Assembly: GCA_040880365.1 (NCBI GenBank)
Contig: JBBDIO010000165.1
Span: 1 to 24,402, forward strand
Origin: JBBDIO01 sp040880365
Lineage (GTDB): Bacteria > Chloroflexota > Anaerolineae > Caldilineales > Caldilineaceae
DNA: 24,402 nucleotides
Direction of reading: 5' to 3'
Shown here: positions 8,735-15,826 of the stretch, piece after piece
Layout of the letters: each line of letters begins with the position of its first letter
How positions within the stretch are numbered: the stretch's first letter is position 1
Translations under genes and position numbers: made by a program
The notes under the pieces: generated by a model
The model's input: only the letters and a program-made list of their open reading frames with translations
What the model was told of the DNA's origin: nothing
Databases searched by the model: none

Positions 8735-9751
8735 CTAGCGCGCGCGTCCGTTGTTGCTGCTCCAGACTTCTTCCACCGGCACGGCTACGGAATCGAGCAG
8801 GCTTTGCAAAACGCCGTCAACCGTCTGCCCATGCAGACGCGCATCGGCGCTCAGCACCAGCCGATGCCCCAGCACCGGCTCGGCAAGGGCCTGCACATCG
8901 TCGGGTGTCACATAGCTGCGCCCCTGGATAGCGGCGCGAGCCTGGCAGGTGCGATAGAGGGCCAATGTGCCGCGGGGACTGATGCCCAGTTCCAGTTCGG
9001 GGTGGACGCGCGACGCGGCCGCGATATCCAGCAGATAGTCTTCGACCGCAGGATGCAGATAGACCTGGCGACAGACGGCACAGGCTGCTTTCAGCTCTTC
9101 GGTATTGACCACAGGTTCCAGGTCGTTGAGCGGCGAGGTGGCATAGAAGCGGCGCAAAATCTGCCGTTCTTCGTCGCGCGTGGGATAGCCCATGCGCAGC
9201 TTCATGAGGAAGCGATCAACCTGGGCTTCGGGGAGGGGAAATGTGCCTTCCAGCTCGATGGGGTTCTGGGTTGCCAGCACCAGAAACGGATAGGGGAGCT
9301 TGTAGGTGACTCCGTCTACCGTGGTCTGGCGTTCTTCCATGGCTTCGAGCAGCGCCGATTGGGTGCGTGGTCCGGCCCGGTTGATTTCATCGGCCAAAAG
9401 CAATTGCACCATGATCGGCCCGGCGCGAAATTCAAAATCATCTACCTTCTGGTTAAAGATGTTGACGCCGGTGATATCGGAGGGCAGCAGATCGGGTGTG
9501 AACTGGAGGCGGTTGAAGCTGCAATTGAGGGTGCGCGCCAGCGTTTTTGCCAGCGTGGTCTTGCCAATGCCGGGTACATCTTCCAGCAGGATATGGCCTT
9601 CGCAAAAGAGCGCAATCAACAGCGTTTCCACGGTCGTTTCTTTGCCCACGATCACCCGCGCCACCTGTTCGGTGATGCGGGCTGCGGTCTCTTGTACGAT
9701 TCGAGTGTCGGCAGGTTGCGTGTCGGCAGGTTGTGTGTTGTTGGCGTTCAT
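8735..9751 (-). CDS. MoxR-family AAA+ ATPase
   Basis: 338 aa, the usual MoxR length. Walker A is EDVPGIGKTT (57-66), Walker B is LLLADE (117-122) followed by INRAGPRTQSALLEAMEE. Sensor 1 is ATQNPIELEGTFPLPEAQVDRF-like around 160-181 with N163. The C-terminal lid carries LELGISPRGTLALYR and YVTPDDVQALAEPVLGHR. MoxR ATPases are cytoplasmic chaperone-like ATPases acting with VWA/DUF58 partners. It is first in the operon with the DUF58 and DUF4129 genes. The N-terminal tail holds a duplicated ADTQP segment produced by a 15-bp tandem repeat. The start ATG at 9751 has no strong Shine-Dalgarno. The gap to the upstream kinase gene is only 83 bp, so co-transcription from there is possible. Confidence 0.95.
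   Translation of the reverse strand: MNANNTQPADTQPADTRIVQETAARITEQVARVIVGKETTVETLLIALFCEGHILLEDVPGIGKTTLAKTLARTLNCSFNRLQFTPDLLPSDITGVNIFNQKVDDFEFRAGPIMVQLLLADEINRAGPRTQSALLEAMEERQTTVDGVTYKLPYPFLVLATQNPIELEGTFPLPEAQVDRFLMKLRMGYPTRDEERQILRRFYATSPLNDLEPVVNTEELKAACAVCRQVYLHPAVEDYLLDIAAASRVHPELELGISPRGTLALYRTCQARAAIQGRSYVTPDDVQALAEPVLGHRLVLSADARLHGQTVDGVLQSLLDSVAVPVEEVWSSNNGRAR
9705..9734 (-). repeat. 15-bp tandem duplication in moxR 5' end
   Basis: Plus-strand GTGTCGGCAGGTTGC (9705-9719) is followed by GTGTCGGCAGGTTGT (9720-9734). It encodes TQPADTQPADT near residues 6-16 of MoxR, outside the AAA+ core. Confidence 0.85.
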
Positions 9752-9834
9752 GAAGCTGGCTTTGTATACCTTATCTGGGTTGATGAATCTATGTCGATAC
9801 TCTTGGGTCTATGGATGCGGCCCGAAGCGACCAG

Positions 9835-10953
9835 TCAATCTACCAGCGGGTCCAGCCAGGTGGCAACGGCCAGGGCGTGATCCCAATCGTGCATATATGG
9901 GGTGGCCGGCGGTTGGGTGGGCGCGTGCAAGGCCGTGTGGCTGATCGTGTGCTTGGCCGTGGGACTGTCTTCGATGCTCCACCAGGCCGAAAGCACAGCT
10001 TGCGCAAATCCCCAGGCGGCCATGCGCTGGCGATCCAGCCCCAGCAAGTCGCGAAACTGATCCAGACGGCGGGCCAGTTGCGCCGCGGGATTTTCCCAAC
10101 GTTCGGGCATCGCCATGGGGTTGCGCAGCCACGCGCCCGGCTCATAGGCCGGTTCGCCCCATACGCCTTTGGGATCGATGGCGAACCACTGTCCCGGTTG
10201 CGGCTTTGCCAGGTGCGGCTTTGCCAAATGAGGCGGCTGTACATGACCGTCTGCTGCACCCCACAGGATATTTTCCCCCCACAGGATATTTTCATGGTGC
10301 AGATCGCCGTGGAGCAAGACGGGCGTCGCCATGCTTGCGAGAAGCTCGTCAAAGATGCGCCGGGCTTTATCTACCAGACGCGCGGGCAAAGGACCTGTGT
10401 TGCCACCAAACCAGGGACGGATTTTTTCCAGACCGGCGCCCCAATCGGCAATCGTCGGGAAGTGATCTGCTTTGGCTGGGTGTTGGCTTTCTACAGTGGG
10501 GCCGGTGGACGGCGGCGTCGGTGATGCCTCCCACAATGTTTGCATGACCTGGGCGGCAATGGCCGTCGCCACGCGATCATCCGTTTGGTGGATTAGGGGC
10601 GCGCCGGGCGAGATGCGTTCCAGCAATAGTGCGCCCTGCTCTGGGTCTGCCGCCAGCAGACGGACTGCCCCGCGCCCGGCATAGCAGCGCAAGGCCGCAC
10701 TCTCGCTGTGAAATTCTGGCGAAACCGGCCCGGCTTTGAGCACGATTGCCTGCTTAATGGCTGCCTGGCTAGTGGCGCGTGTGCCCGGCGCAACATAGTT
10801 GTAGGAAAGATTGGGAAACGGCGCATCTAACACAAGCTGCCACTCGGTCTGCCAGATTGCCAATTGGGCTGGGAAGCGGGCCAACCATGCTGCGCCATCG
10901 GCGTGCGTTGCCTGAATTGTTTGCGCCAATGCCGGCGGGATTAAATCATTCAT
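9835..10953 (-). CDS. APH(6)-like aminoglycoside/hydroxyurea phosphotransferase family kinase
   Basis: The 372-aa protein is of the streptomycin 6-phosphotransferase (StrB/APH(6)) and hydroxyurea kinase type. It has the catalytic Brenner loop LLHGDLHHENIL (213-224) and the metal-binding block WFAIDPKGVWGEPAYE (256-271). N-terminal features include AIVLKAG (ATP-binding Lys) and GALLLERISPG. The segment between the catalytic loop and WFAIDPKG is about 31 residues; StrB-like enzymes have fewer than ten. The extra length comes from two in-frame tandem duplications (ENILWG twice, HLAKP twice). Whether the kinase is active, or uses an antibiotic at all, cannot be told. It is divergent from the CofE-like gene and 83 bp upstream of moxR on the same strand. 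Confidence 0.85.
   Translation of the reverse strand: MNDLIPPALAQTIQATHADGAAWLARFPAQLAIWQTEWQLVLDAPFPNLSYNYVAPGTRATSQAAIKQAIVLKAGPVSPEFHSESAALRCYAGRGAVRLLAADPEQGALLLERISPGAPLIHQTDDRVATAIAAQVMQTLWEASPTPPSTGPTVESQHPAKADHFPTIADWGAGLEKIRPWFGGNTGPLPARLVDKARRIFDELLASMATPVLLHGDLHHENILWGENILWGAADGHVQPPHLAKPHLAKPQPGQWFAIDPKGVWGEPAYEPGAWLRNPMAMPERWENPAAQLARRLDQFRDLLGLDRQRMAAWGFAQAVLSAWWSIEDSPTAKHTISHTALHAPTQPPATPYMHDWDHALAVATWLDPLVD
10199..10228 (-). repeat. 15-bp tandem duplication in kinase gene
   Basis: Plus-strand TGCGGCTTTGCCAGG (10199-10213) then TGCGGCTTTGCCAAA (10214-10228). It encodes HLAKPHLAKP just before the WFAIDPKG motif. Confidence 0.8.
10259..10294 (-). repeat. 18-bp tandem duplication in the kinase catalytic-loop region
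   Basis: Plus-strand CCCCACAGGATATTTTCC (10259-10276) is repeated at 10277-10294 with one final mismatch. It duplicates ENILWG, the Asn-containing end of the catalytic loop HGDLHHENIL, in frame. Confidence 0.9.
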
Positions 10954-11041
10954 GGGCCTGCCCTATGGTACACTCAACTGCACGATATCTGAATTTTTGT
11001 ATAGGCCGTATTGTTCGAAAGCATGGCTAGAAAGCTGCCGA

Positions 11042-11866
11042 ATGGAGATTTTCGCACTCCGCACGCCATTGATCCAACCCCACACCGATTTGTTGACTAC
11101 GCTGACGCAAGCACTGGATGCGCAAGTGCCGAATGTGCCACTGGTCGATGGCGATATTGTCTGTATCGCGTCGAAAGTGGTCGCATTGGCCCAGGGGCGC
11201 GTGGTAGAACTGGCACGCGTGACACCCTCTGCTGCGGCGCAGGCCGCGGCCAATCACCATATTTCTCCTGCATTGGCCCAGGTAATTCTGGATGAGGCCG
11301 ACCGCGCGTTTCCCGTGCCGGGTCCGTTTTGGCTGACGGTGAAGGATAACATCTTCATTGCCAATGCCGGGGTGGATCTGTCGAACGCGCCCAAGGGAAC
11401 CGCCATCCTGTGGCCCCACGCGACGTGGGAATGGGCTGCGGATTTCCGGCGGCAGCTCATGGCGCATTTTGGGGTTGCCCGGTTGGGGGTGGTGGTGGCC
11501 GATTCGCATCTGATTCCGTTGCGGCGGGGCGTCACAGGCATTGCGCTGGCCTTTGCTGGGTTCGAGGGGATCCAAAAAGAGGTCGGTGTGCCCGACCTCT
11601 TTGGACGCCCGTTGGCGGTCACCTATAAATCAACCGCCGATGATTTAGCGGCTGCGGCTGTGCTGGTCATGGGCGAAGGCGCGGAGCGTACTCCGTTTGC
11701 CGTGGCGCGCGCCGCGCCGGTGCAATTCACCGACCGCCCCATCGATCCTGCCGAAGTCACAATTGATCTGACCGAAGATCTGTTCGCCGTATTGGTGCGT
11801 GAACAACTGGGGCGTGAACAACTGGTGCATAAACAATCGGCGGCGCAGGACATGCAGGATTGTTAG
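11042..11866 (+). CDS. CofE-like F420-0:gamma-glutamyl ligase family protein
   Basis: The 274-aa protein resembles coenzyme F420-0:L-glutamate ligase (CofE). That family adds gamma-linked glutamate using GTP, and relatives outside F420 producers are annotated as putative folate-metabolism gamma-glutamate ligases. Family-like blocks are DGDIVCIASKVVALAQGRVV, VVADSHLIPLRRGVTGIALA, VGVPDLFGRPLAVTYKSTAD, DDLAAAAVLVMGEGAERTPF. No other F420 genes are in view, so the substrate (F420, folate or other) is open. The frame is open back to 10952, but the family start is MEIFALRTPL at 11042. The upstream 90 bp overlap the promoter region of the divergent kinase gene and encode nothing family-like. The C-terminal tail REQLGREQLVHKQ comes from a 15-bp duplication. 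Confidence 0.82.
   Translation: MEIFALRTPLIQPHTDLLTTLTQALDAQVPNVPLVDGDIVCIASKVVALAQGRVVELARVTPSAAAQAAANHHISPALAQVILDEADRAFPVPGPFWLTVKDNIFIANAGVDLSNAPKGTAILWPHATWEWAADFRRQLMAHFGVARLGVVVADSHLIPLRRGVTGIALAFAGFEGIQKEVGVPDLFGRPLAVTYKSTADDLAAAAVLVMGEGAERTPFAVARAAPVQFTDRPIDPAEVTIDLTEDLFAVLVREQLGREQLVHKQSAAQDMQDC
11798..11827 (+). repeat. 15-bp tandem duplication at the CofE-like gene 3' end
   Basis: CGTGAACAACTGGGG (11798-11812) then CGTGAACAACTGGTG (11813-11827). A degraded third copy (CATAAACAATCG) follows. It encodes REQLGREQLVHKQ in the C-terminal tail. Confidence 0.8.
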
Positions 11867-11870
11867 CGCG

Positions 11871-12167
11871 TTATTCGGCCGCAGGGTCTGCGCTGTCGTC
11901 AGTCTCCGTGTGTTTCGCAATGATGGCCTGGACTGCTTCGGGCGATATGCCTATAAGATCAACAATCGTCGCCAAGTCGAAGCCGCGGGCAATCATCGCC
12001 AGAACGAGACGGGCGCGGGTCTCCTCCTGGCCTTCTTCAAAGCCCTCTTCCCGTCCCGCTTCGCGACCTTCTTCGCGGCCTTGCTGATAGTAACCCTGTT
12101 TCCACTGCTCTAATTTGGAGATTAACATGCCTCGTACCTCCTCGGTCGAACGATAGACCGTTTCCAA
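11871..12167 (-). pseudogene. C-terminal fragment resembling Rpn/YhgA-type (PD-(D/E)XK transposase_31) proteins
   Basis: The 98-aa frame reads ISKLEQWKQGYYQQGREEGR, then a run of (E)EGRE-type repeats, then ARLVLAMIARGFDLATIVDLIGI and a SPEAVQAI block. This layout (charged EEGRE spacer plus a short helix-turn-helix-like tail) is typical of the C-terminal end of Rpn-family recombination-promoting nuclease/putative transposase proteins. The catalytic N-terminal domain (~200 aa) is absent. The only start is a TTG at 12167, and the frame stays open upstream to a TAA at 12221 with protein-like sequence (SRQLAEHGRIAPADFS), so it is probably a 5'-truncated remnant. An ATG at 12128 preceded by GAGGTACGAGGC could still permit a short 85-aa product. 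It is convergent with, and 4 bp from, the CofE-like gene. Confidence 0.5.
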
Positions 12168-12243
12168 CGTACTGAAGTCTGCGGGGGCAATCCGCCCATG
12201 CTCTGCCAGTTGCCTGGATTATAAAGTCGGTTTCCGCGTCTTG

Positions 12244-13227
12244 TCAGCGCAAGGATTGTAGAATCCCGCGAATGTGGCCTACACAATAGGCGATATAGTT
12301 GCGGCCTTCCTGGCCGTCGCCCGAAAGACGCATGACATGATCATAGTCAAGCGCGCCGGTATAGCCCACATCCTTGAGCGCCTGCGCGACTTGTGTCATG
12401 TGCAGATCGCCCTCATCGGGCAAGACCTCTTCATAGCCCTGTTGCGCGGGGATGACTCCGCGCACATTGCGGAAATGTACGTGGAAAATCTTGCCCTGTT
12501 CGCCAAAACGCCGGATGCCTTCAAAAATGTCTTCGCCCGACTCGTAGCGCGTGCCCACACAAAAGGTCATGCCGTTGTGGCTAGAGGGCACGGCATTGAA
12601 AAGGCGGTCGAAATCGGCAAAGCGCGTCAGGATCTGGGGAATGCCATAGAGGCTGGATACGGGCGGGTCGTTGCCGTGCATGGCAATGCGCACGTCGTTC
12701 TGTTGGGCGACGGGCACGACGGCCTCATAGATTTTGAGCGTCTGCTCCCAGATCTGGTCGTGGGTGGGGGCGTCGTCGCGGGGTGCTTGATTGGCCGCGG
12801 TGCGCAGGTCGAAGCGCAGATGCTGTGATCCGCCGCGGCCTTCGACCCACGACCGGTATTCGGTGGGGAAATCGGGCATGAGCGATGCCTGGAAACACTG
12901 GATGCCCATGATGGGGAAACCAAATTCGCCGCAAAGTTCGGCATTGACCTGCAAATTTTCAATTTCCGCTTCTTGCCCGGGCTGATTGCGGAAGGTGCGC
13001 ACGTAGTCGTTGTTGAGCGTATTGGCGCGTTCAACCTCTAACCCGGCGGCGTCCAGCGTGTCGGCCACCTGTTGCAGACCGGCGCGGTTGGCCCGGCCAC
13101 CGGCTTCCACATACCCAGGGCAAATATCCAGGGTGATATCCACCACATCGACGCCAATTTGTTTGAGAAATTTCAGATCGTCGTGCCGCTGAAGCCAATC
13201 GGGGCTGATCCGTGTTCCAATTTTCAT
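12244..13227 (-). CDS. UxuA-family mannonate dehydratase
   Basis: The 327-aa TIM-barrel protein belongs to the D-mannonate dehydratase family (mannonate to 2-keto-3-deoxygluconate, Mn/Fe-dependent, hexuronate catabolism). Visible motifs are MKIGTRISPDWL, IAMHGNDPPVSSLYGIP (family HPDDPP block, here HGNDPP), SSHNGMTFCVGT, IFHVHFRNVRG (metal-binding His region) and ALDYDHVMRLSGD near the C-terminus (family PDH block, here YDH). It is shorter than E. coli UxuA (394 aa) but in the range of the short bacterial forms. The HPDD to HGND and PDH to YDH changes leave room for a related sugar-acid substrate. The start ATG at 13227 has an AGGAG about 11 nt upstream. It stands alone, with repeat-rich DNA upstream. 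Confidence 0.85.
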   Translation of the reverse strand: MKIGTRISPDWLQRHDDLKFLKQIGVDVVDITLDICPGYVEAGGRANRAGLQQVADTLDAAGLEVERANTLNNDYVRTFRNQPGQEAEIENLQVNAELCGEFGFPIMGIQCFQASLMPDFPTEYRSWVEGRGGSQHLRFDLRTAANQAPRDDAPTHDQIWEQTLKIYEAVVPVAQQNDVRIAMHGNDPPVSSLYGIPQILTRFADFDRLFNAVPSSHNGMTFCVGTRYESGEDIFEGIRRFGEQGKIFHVHFRNVRGVIPAQQGYEEVLPDEGDLHMTQVAQALKDVGYTGALDYDHVMRLSGDGQEGRNYIAYCVGHIRGILQSLR

Positions 13228-13284
13228 CGTTGTTGGGATCTCCTGCTGCTATGCTGCTGATGGTTAGCTGTTGGTTGGTAATGC

Positions 13285-13350
13285 TTTGTGAAGATTTTGT
13301 AATAGTCTGTGAAGATTTGGTCTGTGAAGATTTGGTCTGTGAAGATGAGG
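13285..13350. repeat. 15-bp tandem array (3 copies plus a diverged one) upstream of the uxuA-like gene
   Basis: TCTGTGAAGATTTGG occurs at 13306-13320 and 13321-13335. A variant TCTGTGAAGATGAGG lies at 13336-13350, and a diverged copy TTTGTGAAGATTTTG at 13285-13299. The 366 bp between 13227 and 13594 hold this array, a second array at 13422-13491, and a GC-rich inverted repeat GCCGAC/GTCGGC (13382-13387 with 13411-13416). I see no gene there. Confidence 0.85.
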
Positions 13351-13421
13351 TGGTTGTGAGCATGTAATGAGGGTTGTGACCGCCGACACCGTGTGCAATT
13401 TGCGCGCGGCGTCGGCTTTAC

Positions 13422-13491
13422 AAAGTCTACTACCGAAAGCCTGCTCGCGAAAGTCTGTTGTTGAAGGTCTGTTACTGAAAGTTTATCACCC
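13422..13491. repeat. Degenerate 14-bp tandem array, five copies
   Basis: Five consecutive 14-bp units start at 13422, 13436, 13450, 13464 and 13478: AAAGTCTACTACCG, AAAGCCTGCTCGCG, AAAGTCTGTTGTTG, AAGGTCTGTTACTG, AAAGTTTATCACCC. It is an older, diverged array beside the fresher 15-bp array. Confidence 0.7.
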
Positions 13492-13546
13492 AATGGGCCA
13501 CTGCGTCTATCAGAAATTAAGATGCTGAGTCGGCGTGGGACGCGCC

Positions 13547-13579
13547 GCGACGGCAAGCCTCCCAGAGACTTGCCGCCGC
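13547..13579 (-). terminator. Hairpin 14 nt downstream of the small membrane protein gene
   Basis: GCGaCGGCAAG (13547-13557) pairs with CTTGCCGcCGC (13569-13579) with one mismatch and an 11-nt loop. Its position right after the stop codon at 13594 on the minus strand suggests the terminator of the two-gene membrane protein unit. There is no T-run. Confidence 0.55.
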
Positions 13580-13593
13580 GGGTAGTATTCGGC

Positions 13594-13797
13594 CTATGCC
13601 GGTGGGCAGAAATAGCCGATGATCATGAGTAGCAGCATGACGCCCCCCAGGAAGACGCCGTGCTGGAGCAGATTGCACAAAAAGCGTGCGCCATCTGCGC
13701 CAAAGGGCGTCCGCGCAATCGGGTCCGGTTCCTGTGTGGCAGACTCCGCACCTTTTATAACGTCTATATCCTGCACTGCCATATCCTTCGCTGTCAT
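13594..13797 (-). CDS. Small single-helix membrane protein, unknown function
   Basis: 67 aa. The N-terminal half is hydrophilic (MTAKDMAVQDIDVIKGAES). The C-terminal half holds one hydrophobic helix (GVFLGGVMLLLMIIGYF) and ends CPPA. I do not recognise a family. It looks real: a Shine-Dalgarno-like GAGGAA lies about 9 nt before the ATG at 13797. It follows the 460-aa membrane protein by 68 bp on the same strand, and a hairpin sits just after its stop. It is likely co-transcribed with, and possibly a partner of, the upstream histidine-rich membrane protein. Confidence 0.65.
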   Translation of the reverse strand: MTAKDMAVQDIDVIKGAESATQEPDPIARTPFGADGARFLCNLLQHGVFLGGVMLLLMIIGYFCPPA

Positions 13798-13865
13798 TTA
13801 TAGGTTCCTCACTTTCACATGTCACTGCTTTCAGATGGCGCGTCGGGTGTAGAGGTGGCGTGCGG

Positions 13866-15248
13866 TTATGTCTGTGCTGTGGGGGCCGTAGACGTGGCGG
13901 TGCGGTCGATGCTCACTTTGGGGCGCAGATAGTAGTGGACCGCGATCACCATCGGCACGAATACGATGAGGTTGTAGACGAAGTGTAGCTCTTCACGCGG
14001 GAAGAAGAGTTCCAACAGGCTGGTCTGTTTGATGCGTCCGAAAATGTAGTAGCCGGTCAGATACTGGACCATGAGCAAGATATGTTCGATGAAGTGCCAG
14101 GTCTGGGCAATCATGGCGACGCGCCAATAGGGGCGCGCCGGACCGCGGAAGCCCCCGCGCAGCACCACAATCCCGGCCCACTGGATAAAATCGTAGACAA
14201 AGTGGAGCGTCTCCGATGTGATTAGGATGGGGAAGAATACGCCAATCAAGCCACCGGCGGCGGTTGGCGCCCAGCCCAGCCCGTAGATCTGATAAATCTG
14301 CAACACATGCTCCATCCAGTGGGCCACCACAATCAGCATGAAAATCCAGAGCGCCCGCGCATGATGCAACCCGTTCAAGCGTGCATACCAACTGCTCAAC
14401 ATAGGTGTAGACTCCTTCTCACTTGCCATCGCGACAATTCTCGTTTCCCCGATTGCAACCGGGGCCACTGTGTGTGCCGTCAAAGCGGTTGGCCGCGTGC
14501 GACCCTTTATCTTTCTATACGGTTTTGGCGCGATTCCGTGGGGCGGGGATTGTGTATACATGGTTTTGGTCATGTGCGGTGCGTCCCATTCTGGACCATT
14601 GGGCTTGTGGGCCAGCCCCTGGATAGTGGCTCTGGGATCGGTTTGACTGCGCCCTGCGTGCCAAAAGCTGCGCATATGCAGCACCAGCCATATGCCTACT
14701 GCCAGCGAAAGCAACCCCAGCCCCACAATCACGGCCTTGACTGAGGTGGTAATCGTCTGGACGCGCACATCGACGGTGGCGTTGCCCACCATGCCCGTGC
14801 GGTCGGCGACCATCACATCCATTGTGTAGACGCCCGGCGTATCAATCTGAAAGCGCGCTTCGCGCGTATAGGGATAGAGTTCATAGGGCAGACTTGCCAT
14901 CGCAGTGGTAGGCGGCATGTGGCCGTCTACCGCAGTGAATGTCACCATGATCAGCGTGTCGAAGGCGGGCATCCCGGCCGCGTCGAAAACGGCCGTATCC
15001 ACATGCACTTCGCCGGTGCGCAACAGGCCGGGCGAAGTCCAGACATGGATTGTGTAGTCGCCCATTTCCATGCCCACGATTTGGTAATAGCCGGAGCCGC
15101 CATGCGCGCGCACAGTGCCCGATGCCAGAATCAGGGCAAAGAGAACCAGCAGCATGGGGAACCAGAACGGCCCGGCTGTCAATGGTGCGCGGGGGCCGGC
15201 CATGTATTTGGGCGCGGGACCCGCTTTGTTGTACTTCGTTTGTTCCAT
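13866..15248 (-). CDS. Membrane protein: YtkA-like extracytoplasmic domain fused to a duplicated His-rich membrane domain
   Basis: 460 aa. A signal anchor (28-48) leads to AHGG and a YtkA/FixH-like beta domain (~60-165: YTIHVWTSPGLLRTGEVHVD, GVYTMDVMVADRTGMVGN). A helix (172-192), a basic linker (~200-285) and a four-helix membrane domain (~298-445) follow. The membrane domain holds two copies of one unit: H310-W-M-E-H314 with L-H349-F-V-Y, and H385-F-I-E-H389 with L-H422-F-V-Y. Spacing between elements is almost equal (35 and 33 residues). Repeated His in membrane helices suggests heme, copper or iron binding, but this is inference and no enzyme family is recognised. The start is the ATG at 15248. 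It forms a unit with the 67-aa protein. A near-consensus promoter lies ~570 bp upstream. Confidence 0.8.
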   Translation of the reverse strand: MEQTKYNKAGPAPKYMAGPRAPLTAGPFWFPMLLVLFALILASGTVRAHGGSGYYQIVGMEMGDYTIHVWTSPGLLRTGEVHVDTAVFDAAGMPAFDTLIMVTFTAVDGHMPPTTAMASLPYELYPYTREARFQIDTPGVYTMDVMVADRTGMVGNATVDVRVQTITTSVKAVIVGLGLLSLAVGIWLVLHMRSFWHAGRSQTDPRATIQGLAHKPNGPEWDAPHMTKTMYTQSPPHGIAPKPYRKIKGRTRPTALTAHTVAPVAIGETRIVAMASEKESTPMLSSWYARLNGLHHARALWIFMLIVVAHWMEHVLQIYQIYGLGWAPTAAGGLIGVFFPILITSETLHFVYDFIQWAGIVVLRGGFRGPARPYWRVAMIAQTWHFIEHILLMVQYLTGYYIFGRIKQTSLLELFFPREELHFVYNLIVFVPMVIAVHYYLRPKVSIDRTATSTAPTAQT

Positions 15249-15447
15249 TTGTCTCGCTTCTCACAAACAGACCTGCCTGGGGTGGGCGACGCACTCAGCG
15301 CGGTGAGCAATGGTGTGCCCATACACTGCGCAACGCAGCGTGAACCAGGGTGCGGTGTTTGCGCGTTCTCCGGCCGGGAAGCGGCGAAGGACAGGGAAGC
15401 ATGATGTGGAAGAAGTGAAGCGTGATGTGGAGGGATGTGCCGGTCAG

Positions 15448-15507
15448 ACAACAGATACAGTGACAACAGATGCAGTAACGATTGATGTAGTAACTATTGA
15501 TGTAGTG
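15448..15507. repeat. Degenerate 15-bp tandem array, four copies
   Basis: Units start at 15448, 15463, 15478 and 15493: ACAACAGATACAGTG, ACAACAGATGCAGTA, ACGATTGATGTAGTA, ACTATTGATGTAGTG. They lie between the promoter at 15827-15855 and the 460-aa gene, i.e. in the possible 5' leader of its transcript. Confidence 0.75.
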
Positions 15508-15529
15508 GCAACTGTGTCAGCGCGGTGTA

Positions 15530-15565
15530 GACGTATTACACAAGCCCGACGTATTACACAAGCAA
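15530..15565. repeat. 18-bp tandem duplication
   Basis: GACGTATTACACAAGCCC (15530-15547) is followed by GACGTATTACACAAGCAA (15548-15565). It lies in the gap between the 460-aa gene and the LigT-like gene. The 661-bp gap 15249-15909 holds no convincing gene; its left part carries repeats and its right part (from ~15720) is AT-rich. Confidence 0.85.
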
Positions 15566-15646
15566 TGGGTGGCGGGCGACAGGGGTGTATGCGGCTGTGA
15601 GTGAAGACAGGCGGGTTGGCGCAGTGTCTGGCAAGGGCAACGAGGT

Positions 15647-15820
15647 TCAACTGTGGGGCAGGATGTGGGAAGCTGGATTCGGTCGCCCGCGTTTGGACGG
15701 CTTGAGCCAGGATTTGCGACAATGTGCTATAAATTTTCGCACTTCTGAATCCAGAATCAACCACAAAAGGCAAGTTATCAGGATTATGTATCTGGATTCG
15801 CTTATAAAAACTGCGAACAT
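15647..15820 (-). CDS. Possible small ORF directly at a predicted transcription start
   Basis: A 57-aa frame starts at the ATG at 15820, with a hydrophobic stretch (YIILITCLLWLIL) and a basic tail. The ATG lies 6 nt after the -10 box of the promoter at 15827-15855, so it would be the 5' end of a leaderless mRNA. There is no recognisable family. This could be chance, so it is kept at low confidence. Confidence 0.2.
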   Translation of the reverse strand: MFAVFISESRYIILITCLLWLILDSEVRKFIAHCRKSWLKPSKRGRPNPASHILPHS

Positions 15821-15826
15821 GGTGCA

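Noticed and set aside
8036..9880. 614-aa plus-strand open frame opposite the moxR/DUF58 genes
   Set aside because: It is a shadow of well-supported genes, rich in Q/G/A without recognisable motifs.
13285..13491. CRISPR-like array
   Set aside because: Units are only 14-15 bp and directly abutting, with no spacers and no cas genes, so they are tandem duplications.
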